DNA of 40,792 bases, from contig VOPT01000073.1 of the NCBI GenBank assembly GCA_009594865.1, positions 1 through 40,792 on the forward strand, in the 5' to 3' direction. Position 1 is the stretch's first letter. The number at the start of each line of letters is the position of its first letter. The translations under genes and the position numbers were made by a program. Positions 31,572-38,283 of this stretch are shown here, in pieces. The notes under the pieces were generated by a model that worked only from the letters and a program-made list of their open reading frames with translations, made no database searches and had not been told where the DNA came from. This DNA is from Nitrospira sp. Lineage in GTDB: Bacteria > Nitrospirota > Nitrospiria > Nitrospirales > Nitrospiraceae.

Positions 31572-33223
31572 CGCGAGGTCACCTTCGCAATCGCCTCACC
31601 GGGCGCAGGCAGGGGCATCGTAGGCGAGTTGGCTTGTGGAATGTTCGTTGGAAGCTCCGCGACCGGCACCACTTTGGTGATGCGGGCGATCAGCGGGTCG
31701 ACGCCTGACCTGACCACGGAGTAGAGATGTCCGGGGAAAATTCCGAAGCTGATGCTGACCGTAATCATAATAAGCAGGGGCATACGGTCGACCACTGCCA
31801 CGGCATCATGCGAGTGGCTATATTTTTCCGCCATCGAACCGTAGAAAAGGCCGCGCATCATCTTGAAGAGATAGGCCATGGTTAACACGATGCCGAGCAC
31901 TGCCACGACAACCTGGAATGGATATTTGTTCCAGCTGCCGACGATGATCATGACTTCAGCGATGAAGTTAACGGTCCCCGGCATTCCGATCGAAGCCATG
32001 CAGCCGATGACAAAGGCCGCTGAGATAAAGGGCATCCGGTTGGAGAGCCCTCCCAAAGAAGGAATGTCCCGGGTGTGAGTTTGATCGTAGACCCAGCCGG
32101 CCATGGCGAATAGCATGCCGGTGGCCATGGCATGGGCGAACATGTAGATCACGGCTCCGCTGAGGCTGATGTAGTCCAAGGCCGCCATGCCCAGGAAGAC
32201 GTAACCCATGTGACTGGAGCTTGAATAGCCGATGACGTATTTGGTGTCCTTCGCGTAGTACGCCACGAGGCCGCCATAAATGATGCTGAAAATGCACAGC
32301 ACCGCGGCGATGGGCATCAATTCCCTGGTCGTCTCGGGAAGAATCTCGAACGCGACCCGGATAATGGAAAAGTGGCCGAGTTTCATCAGCACGCCCGCAT
32401 GCAACATACTGGTGGCGGCCGGTGCGGCGGCGTGACCAACCGGAGACCAGGAATGCAACGGCCAAATCGGGGCGATGGACGCGAAGCCGAAGAAGATCAA
32501 CAGCCAGATGAGCGTGGCCAACGGACCGGAGAAATGGGCTTTTTCGCGCAGAATGAGGATATCGAACGTGTTCAGTCCGGAGAACTTATAGATGAGCAGA
32601 ATCCCCATCAAGGCGGCTACGGCAAAGGCAGAAAGAAACAGGACGAGCTTCATCGCCGCGTATTCTTTGCTGTTCGCGCCGAAGTTGAAAATGAAGCCGA
32701 CGGAGTCGCGTTGTTTCATGCCTTCGGGATCCGTCATTTCGAGGTACTTCTTGGTATGGCTGCCCCACATGCCCAACAGCAGATACATTGGGATAACGGA
32801 CATTTCATAAAAGAAGTACAGGAAGAAGAGGTCGAGCGACATGAAGACGCCGATTGTCGCCGCGGCGAGAATCAGGATCCAGATATAGAACTCTTTCATG
32901 CGGTCTTTGATGTGCCAGGAGACGAAGATGCCGGCGAATAACAGAATGCCTGAGGCAAGCACCAGCGGCGTGCCGATGCCATCTACGCCGAGATGGAGTG
33001 AAATGCCCAGCTGGCGAGACCACTCAATGCGCTGGATGAATTGATAGCCGCCTTTCACTGAATCATAGGCATAAAAAAGATAGACGGAGGCGGCCAATGA
33101 GACAAAGGCAGATCCGGCTGCAATCCCTCGTACGAGCGAGACTTGGCGATTGGAGACAAAAATTAAGGCCAAGGCCCCGAGGAAGGGAGCAAATAAAATG
33201 ATGAGCAGCGTGTATTCAGCCAT
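31568..33223 (-). CDS. nuoM: NADH-quinone oxidoreductase subunit M, second copy (diverged)
   Basis: 551 aa antiporter-like subunit. The TM5 Glu is kept (FFYEMSVIPMYLLLGMWG) and so is the pumping Lys (HAGVLMKLGHFSIIRV). The block that reads WLPDAHVEAPTAGS in ordinary NuoM is here WSPVGHAAAPAATSM, losing both acidic residues. A loop of ~25 residues (SHTKKYLEMTDPEGMKQRDS and on) is longer than in the other copy. The gene lies four bases after the other nuoM and overlaps nuoN. Together with the gene at 33228 it gives two NuoM subunits in one operon. Confidence 0.93.
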   Translation of the reverse strand: MAEYTLLIILFAPFLGALALIFVSNRQVSLVRGIAAGSAFVSLAASVYLFYAYDSVKGGYQFIQRIEWSRQLGISLHLGVDGIGTPLVLASGILLFAGIFVSWHIKDRMKEFYIWILILAAATIGVFMSLDLFFLYFFYEMSVIPMYLLLGMWGSHTKKYLEMTDPEGMKQRDSVGFIFNFGANSKEYAAMKLVLFLSAFAVAALMGILLIYKFSGLNTFDILILREKAHFSGPLATLIWLLIFFGFASIAPIWPLHSWSPVGHAAAPAATSMLHAGVLMKLGHFSIIRVAFEILPETTRELMPIAAVLCIFSIIYGGLVAYYAKDTKYVIGYSSSSHMGYVFLGMAALDYISLSGAVIYMFAHAMATGMLFAMAGWVYDQTHTRDIPSLGGLSNRMPFISAAFVIGCMASIGMPGTVNFIAEVMIIVGSWNKYPFQVVVAVLGIVLTMAYLFKMMRGLFYGSMAEKYSHSHDAVAVVDRMPLLIMITVSISFGIFPGHLYSVVRSGVDPLIARITKVVPVAELPTNIPQANSPTMPLPAPGEAIAKVTSR

Positions 33224-33227
33224 GATC

Positions 33228-34787
33228 CTACTTCGCCGGCACGTGGATAACGGTTTCTACGGAGGCCACTTTCGCACGATCAAGCCGGTCGACCAGGGCT
33301 TGAATTGAGCCATTCATCATTCTCAGGAATGGCGAGGGATAGAGGCCGATCCACAAAATCATAATGGACAGCGAGAGCGCAATGGTGACCTCCCGCATAT
33401 GGAGATCCTTGACCGCCGCCGATACGTTTTTACTAAGGGGGCCCAGCATGGCCCGTTCGTAATACCAGAGAAAATACGCGGCTCCGAAGATCACGCCGAG
33501 TACCGCGACAGCCCCGAACCACCATTTCGCTTTGAAGGCGCCCAAAAGAATCAAAAACTCACCGACGAAGCCGTTGGTTCCCGGCAGTCCGATGGAGGCC
33601 ATGCCGATCAACAGGAGGAACGTCGCCAGGAGCGGAGTCTGCTTGGCAAATCCTCCGAAGGAGGATAGGTGCGAGCTCTGTTGCCTGGTTGTCAGGAACC
33701 CGGCCATGAAAAAGAGTCCGGCCGTACTGAATCCGAGATTAATCATCGTCAGCAGGCTGCCCTGCAACCCTTGAAAGTTCAAGGCAAACAATCCCACCAC
33801 CACAAACCCGAGGTGGCTGATGCTGCTAAATGCCAGGAGCCGTTTGAAATCCGATTGTACGAGTGCCACGACTGCGCCATAGAGAATGGCGGATAGCGCC
33901 AATACCATGACGATGGCGACGACTCCTTCGCTCTTTGATGCATCGGGCACCAACGGGAAGGTGAAGCGGAGGAACCCATAGGTGCCCAATTTCATGCCGG
34001 CCAACATGACGGCCATTCCGATCGGCCCTTCGACGAGAGCATCAGGCAGCCATGTGTGGAATGGGAATACCGGCGCCTTGAACGCAAATCCCATGAACAT
34101 GAGCCAAAAGATCAAAACTTGCTGGGACAGTGGAATCGGGACGGAGAGCAACTCCAACAGGTCGAATGAGTACACGTGATCCAGATGATGGGTCACGGCC
34201 CACTGGTGATAGTTGATATCAAGCAGGGCGATGCCCACCAACATGAATACGCTGCCTAGCAGTGTATACAGAACATACTTCAGGGCGGCGTAATGGCGAT
34301 CGGCTCCTCCACCCCAGAGCTTGATGAGGAAGTAGCTGGGAATGAGCATGAGCTCCCAGAACACGAAGAAAAGAATGAGGTCGATAGAGACAAAGATGCC
34401 GATCGTGGTGGTTTCGAGGGCCAGGAGAGCCATGAAATAGAGGCGTACCTGGTTCCGAATCGTGTCCCACGAGTAGATGACCACCAAGACGGTGAGGAAG
34501 GCCGTCAGGCCCACGAAGAGCACGCTGATCCCGTCGACGGCCAGGTGATAGCCGATGCCAAGCGCGGGCATCCAGCGGGCGTGTTCGGCGAACTGCATGG
34601 CCGCGGAATCAGGAACAAAGCGCACCAGGACGAGGCAGGCCAGTGCCAATTCGACGAGGGTGATGCCCAATGTCGTGGATTTGAGAAGATCCTCGTCGTC
34701 GATCAGCCAGAGCACCGCCGCCCCGACTAGGGGGAGGAAGATCAGGTACGAGAGGATGGGGAAGCCGAAACTGAACTCTTCAAGCAT
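33228..34787 (-). CDS. nuoM: NADH-quinone oxidoreductase subunit M, first copy
   Basis: 519 aa, closer to ordinary NuoM: FFVFWELMLIPSYFLIKLWG (TM5 Glu), FPFHTWLPDALVEGPIGM, MLAGMKLGTYGFLRF (pumping Lys) and FKRLLAFSSISHLGFVVVGL. The AGMKLG block is two residues shorter than the usual AGVLLKMG. Its ATG lies 24 bases after the nuoL stop. It should sit between NuoL and the second NuoM in the membrane arm, adding one proton channel. Confidence 0.94.
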   Translation of the reverse strand: MLEEFSFGFPILSYLIFLPLVGAAVLWLIDDEDLLKSTTLGITLVELALACLVLVRFVPDSAAMQFAEHARWMPALGIGYHLAVDGISVLFVGLTAFLTVLVVIYSWDTIRNQVRLYFMALLALETTTIGIFVSIDLILFFVFWELMLIPSYFLIKLWGGGADRHYAALKYVLYTLLGSVFMLVGIALLDINYHQWAVTHHLDHVYSFDLLELLSVPIPLSQQVLIFWLMFMGFAFKAPVFPFHTWLPDALVEGPIGMAVMLAGMKLGTYGFLRFTFPLVPDASKSEGVVAIVMVLALSAILYGAVVALVQSDFKRLLAFSSISHLGFVVVGLFALNFQGLQGSLLTMINLGFSTAGLFFMAGFLTTRQQSSHLSSFGGFAKQTPLLATFLLLIGMASIGLPGTNGFVGEFLILLGAFKAKWWFGAVAVLGVIFGAAYFLWYYERAMLGPLSKNVSAAVKDLHMREVTIALSLSIMILWIGLYPSPFLRMMNGSIQALVDRLDRAKVASVETVIHVPAK

Positions 34788-34811
34788 TGTAAATCCAAAA
34801 AATCTGCCGCG

Positions 34812-36815
34812 TCAGCGCGCTGAATACCCGGCTGAACCGCCCCCGGTCCAGATCAACAGGATGAGATGGACGAGAATGAAGAGTCCCGCCACGATAATGG
34901 CCGCATACTGATGGACCATGCCGGTTTGCAGGCGGCGCCAGGAGCGTGCCAGCAGATGATTCCCATAGCCGATAATATTGAGTCCCGCATACACCACGTG
35001 TTTTTCCGTCCAGGTGATGGCCGCAGCGCTGAGGTCTGTGCCTCGGTCGATGCCCCGGACGAGTCCGTCAATAATAGTGCGATCGAACCAGTCGCAGAGA
35101 CGTCCCAACTGTTTGGTAGGCTCCACGAACAGAGTGTCGTAGAGCTCATCGACATAGTATTTGTTCAGCAGGGTGGTGTATGCGCCGGGCATGCGGTCGA
35201 CAAGGGCCGTCGCGGCGGTTGATGGACCACTGTAGAAATAGTGTGCAAGCCCCCACCCAAGGAGCGCGATAACGGTGGCTGTTCCCATCAAGCCAAACAT
35301 CAATGCCGGGGGGGTCGCATGTTCTTCACCCGCCACCCCGGCGACGGAATGGAGGAAATGGTGGAACCAGCCGTTTTCCGGCGGGACGCCAGGAAACCCG
35401 CCGATGACGGAGAGCGTGGCCAGCACGACGAGAGGCCCGATCATGACCATTGGCGATTCGTGTACATGCTCGGCCGTATGATGATCGAGGCGGGACGTCC
35501 CATAGAACGTCAGGTACGTCAGGCGGAACATATAGAAGGACGTCAGGAAGGCACCGACCGCTGCCATGCCATACAGCAGGTAATGGTGATGGACGAAGGC
35601 ATGGCCCATGATTTCGTCTTTGCTCCAGAACCCCGCCAGAGGCGGAATTCCCGCGATCGCGATCGTGCCGATCAGGAACAGTGTATGGGTCCAGGGAATT
35701 TTCGACTTCAATGCGCCCATCTTGCGGATATCCTGCTCCCCCGACAGGGCATGGATGACCGACCCTGCCGATAAAAACAGGAGGGCTTTGAAGAAGGCGT
35801 GGGTCATAAGATGGAAGACGGCAGCTGTGTAGGCGCCGAGACCGCAACCAAGGAACATATAGCCGAGCTGGCTCACAGTGGAATAGGCCAGGACGCGCTT
35901 AATGTCAGTCTGTACCAAGCCGATGGTGGCGGCGAAGAGTGCCGTCAATCCGCCGATCCAGGCAACGGTCGTCATCGCCATCGGTGCCAGGTCGAAAATG
36001 GCATGATTGCGAACAATCATGTAGACACCGGCTGTAACCATCGTGGCCGCATGGATGAGCGCGCTAACGGGGGTCGGGCCTTCCATCGCATCGGGCAGCC
36101 AGGTGTAAAGTGGCAATTGGGCCGATTTTCCGACCGCTCCCACCAGGAGGCACAGCGCGATCGCGGTGGCCATTTCGGGCGACAGTTGCGCTGCATTTTG
36201 CATGACCTGCGTGTAGTCGAGCGTGCGGAAGTTCACGAACACGAGGAAAATTGCCAGCAAAAAGCCCGCGTCACCGATGCGATTGACGACGAACGCCTTC
36301 GTTGCCGCTTTGGCTGCCGATACCTTGTCGTAGTAGTAGCCGATCAAAAGGTATGAGCAGAGTCCGACCCCTTCCCACCCGATGAACAGGACTACATAGT
36401 TGTTGCCCATGACGAGGAGGAGCATCGACACCATGAAGAGGTTCATGTACACGAAAAACCGCGTGAAGCCGGCTTCGCCGTGCATGTATCCCACGGAGTA
36501 CACATGGATGAGAAATCCAACCCCCGTGATCACCAGCAGCATGATGCAGGTCAGAGGGTCGATGAGATACGCGAGATTGATCGTGAGATCGCCGCCGAAG
36601 ATCCATTTATAGGCGATGACTTCACGAGCCGTTCCGGTTCGCAGCGTTTCCGTGAAGACCGCGAGCACGCAAAGAAACGACATGAGGACCGAGCCCCATG
36701 CAAAGCGGTGAGCCAAGTCATGCGAATAACGGTGCCCGAAGAGGCCGTTCACAATAACGGCCATCAGCGGAAACAGAGGAATCAATTTTACGATCAGGTC
36801 AATGGAGTCGGACAC
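34812..36815 (-). CDS. nuoL: NADH-quinone oxidoreductase subunit L
   Basis: Distal pumping subunit, 667 aa, about 50 longer than E. coli NuoL. Blocks: FMVSMLLLVMGNNYVVLFIG, WEGVGLCSYLLIGYYYD, LPLYTWLPDAMEGPTPVSAL and KRVLAYSTVSQLGYMFLGCG. The C-terminal part contains the lateral helix (YYVDELYDTLFVEPTKQLGR and on to the last helix, IVAGLFILVHLILLIWTGG), which in complexes with an extra NuoM must reach further along the arm; the added length may serve that. The start is a GTG one base after the nuoK stop. Confidence 0.96.
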   Translation of the reverse strand: MSDSIDLIVKLIPLFPLMAVIVNGLFGHRYSHDLAHRFAWGSVLMSFLCVLAVFTETLRTGTAREVIAYKWIFGGDLTINLAYLIDPLTCIMLLVITGVGFLIHVYSVGYMHGEAGFTRFFVYMNLFMVSMLLLVMGNNYVVLFIGWEGVGLCSYLLIGYYYDKVSAAKAATKAFVVNRIGDAGFLLAIFLVFVNFRTLDYTQVMQNAAQLSPEMATAIALCLLVGAVGKSAQLPLYTWLPDAMEGPTPVSALIHAATMVTAGVYMIVRNHAIFDLAPMAMTTVAWIGGLTALFAATIGLVQTDIKRVLAYSTVSQLGYMFLGCGLGAYTAAVFHLMTHAFFKALLFLSAGSVIHALSGEQDIRKMGALKSKIPWTHTLFLIGTIAIAGIPPLAGFWSKDEIMGHAFVHHHYLLYGMAAVGAFLTSFYMFRLTYLTFYGTSRLDHHTAEHVHESPMVMIGPLVVLATLSVIGGFPGVPPENGWFHHFLHSVAGVAGEEHATPPALMFGLMGTATVIALLGWGLAHYFYSGPSTAATALVDRMPGAYTTLLNKYYVDELYDTLFVEPTKQLGRLCDWFDRTIIDGLVRGIDRGTDLSAAAITWTEKHVVYAGLNIIGYGNHLLARSWRRLQTGMVHQYAAIIVAGLFILVHLILLIWTGGGSAGYSAR

Positions 36816-36816
36816 G

Positions 36817-37119
36817 TTACCACTTCAATAGGTTCATTTCGTCCACGTTGGTCGAGATCTTCCCGCGGAACACGACAATAATGATGGCCAGCCCGATGGC
36901 CGCTTCTCCCGCTGCGATGGCGATGATAAACAACGCCACGATCTGCCCCTGCATGGACTCGAGATAATGAGAAAAGGCGACCAAATTGATGGTGGCCGCG
37001 TTCAACATAATTTCCACGGACATCAGCACGATAATAAAATTGCGTCGGATGAGGACGCCGAGTAGACCGGTGGTAAAGAGGATGGCGCTGACTGCAACGT
37101 AGGCGGATAAAGGAATCAT
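36817..37119 (-). CDS. nuoK: NADH-quinone oxidoreductase subunit K
   Basis: 100 aa, three membrane helices; conserved intramembrane Glu residues in LMSVEIMLNAATINLVAF and EAAIGLAIIIVVFR. The ATG overlaps the nuoJ stop (ATGA). Length and order are standard. Confidence 0.96.
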   Translation of the reverse strand: MIPLSAYVAVSAILFTTGLLGVLIRRNFIIVLMSVEIMLNAATINLVAFSHYLESMQGQIVALFIIAIAAGEAAIGLAIIIVVFRGKISTNVDEMNLLKW

Positions 37120-37640
37120 GCGTCCCGCCTCGTCTCGATGGATCTTGGCGCTTTGGCCAACACAATTGCGCCGACGATTGCGCCTGTCAGGAACACACCG
37201 ATAATTTCGAATTGGAGCAAATAGTCGCTAAACATCTTGATACCAACCGCATGCGCGTCTCCGTTGAGTAGGATGGCGGCCGTCGAGGCATCACCCCGGG
37301 AACCACTGAACGGCGAACGTACCAGGAGGAATAGCAGGTAGATCAGCCCGATGACAGCCGGCGCAAGGAGATACGGCGTCCTGGCATGGAAATAGCGGTC
37401 GTCGGTTTTGAGGTTCAGCAACATGAGCACAAACAGATAGAGAACCAGAATGGCGCCCGCATAGACGATGACCTGAACGGCCCACAGGAATTCGGCGTTC
37501 AGCATGACAAAGAGCCCTGAGACGTGGAGCAGCAGGGCGAGAAGTGCCAAACCGCATTGCACAGGATTCTTCAACGCGACGGTGAGAATGCCGGCGACAA
37601 TACTGACCACTGCGAAATACGCGAAAAACACGAAAGCCAT
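37116..37640 (-). CDS. nuoJ: NADH-quinone oxidoreductase subunit J
   Basis: 174 aa from the ATG at 37640; five membrane helices. The conserved TM3 block is VQVIVYAGAILVLYLFVLML. A TTG at 37655, overlapping the nuoI stop as TTGA, is the alternative start and adds five residues (MNRTV). Neither has a strong ribosome site, as expected under translational coupling. Confidence 0.95.
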   Translation of the reverse strand: MAFVFFAYFAVVSIVAGILTVALKNPVQCGLALLALLLHVSGLFVMLNAEFLWAVQVIVYAGAILVLYLFVLMLLNLKTDDRYFHARTPYLLAPAVIGLIYLLFLLVRSPFSGSRGDASTAAILLNGDAHAVGIKMFSDYLLQFEIIGVFLTGAIVGAIVLAKAPRSIETRRDA

Positions 37641-37651
37641 AACGGTACGAT

Positions 37652-38239
37652 TCAACTCAAATGTTTGGGTTGTGACTGTGTGGGCTTCAGGACGGACTGT
37701 GGAAAGTAATAACGATACTCCCGGCTTTCGTCCGAATTCTTTTCTTGATTATGGGTGTACAAATACTTTTTCGCATCCTCAAGGTGGCGTTCGCCGACCT
37801 CGTAGAGCCGTTTTTTGTCGAAGAGGAGGGTTCGCTTGTCGTGGGTGGAGTATTCATACATTTTCGTCATCGCCAGCGCGTTGACCGGGCAGGCTTCCAC
37901 GCAATATCCGCAAAAGACGCACTTGGTGATGTCGATGTAAAACTCGCTGGCAAAACGCTGCAGCGGTCGTTCGGGATCTTCCTGGCTGATCACCTTGATG
38001 CAGCGGGATGGGCAGGCCGCTTCACAGAGGTCGCATCCGACGCAGCGATCACGACCATCGCTATAACGAAGCAGGCCAAGCGCACCTCGATGACCGTCTG
38101 GAATGGTGCGCTGCTCACGTGGATATTGGAACGTAATGGGGCGATGGAACATGTGCTTGAAGGTGACCTTCATGGCGTCCCAGATTTCATAGAACAACGC
38201 CGCCTGCAGAACTTTTTTGGTCAAGGCCCCGACACTCAT
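37652..38239 (-). CDS. nuoI: NADH-quinone oxidoreductase subunit I (2x[4Fe-4S])
   Basis: 195 aa peripheral subunit carrying clusters N6a and N6b: CVGCDLCEAACPSRC and CVFCGYCVEACPVNA. I take the ATG at 38239, with AAAGGTGG five bases upstream; in-frame ATG at 38260 and TTG at 38263 are alternatives. It follows nuoG directly, where nuoH would normally lie. The C-terminal ~50 residues (SREYRYYFPQSVLKPTQSQP) form a polar tail. Confidence 0.95.
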   Translation of the reverse strand: MSVGALTKKVLQAALFYEIWDAMKVTFKHMFHRPITFQYPREQRTIPDGHRGALGLLRYSDGRDRCVGCDLCEAACPSRCIKVISQEDPERPLQRFASEFYIDITKCVFCGYCVEACPVNALAMTKMYEYSTHDKRTLLFDKKRLYEVGERHLEDAKKYLYTHNQEKNSDESREYRYYFPQSVLKPTQSQPKHLS

Positions 38240-38283
38240 TCCCACCACCTTTGACGACATCAAAAAGACGAACGAGCTTACTC

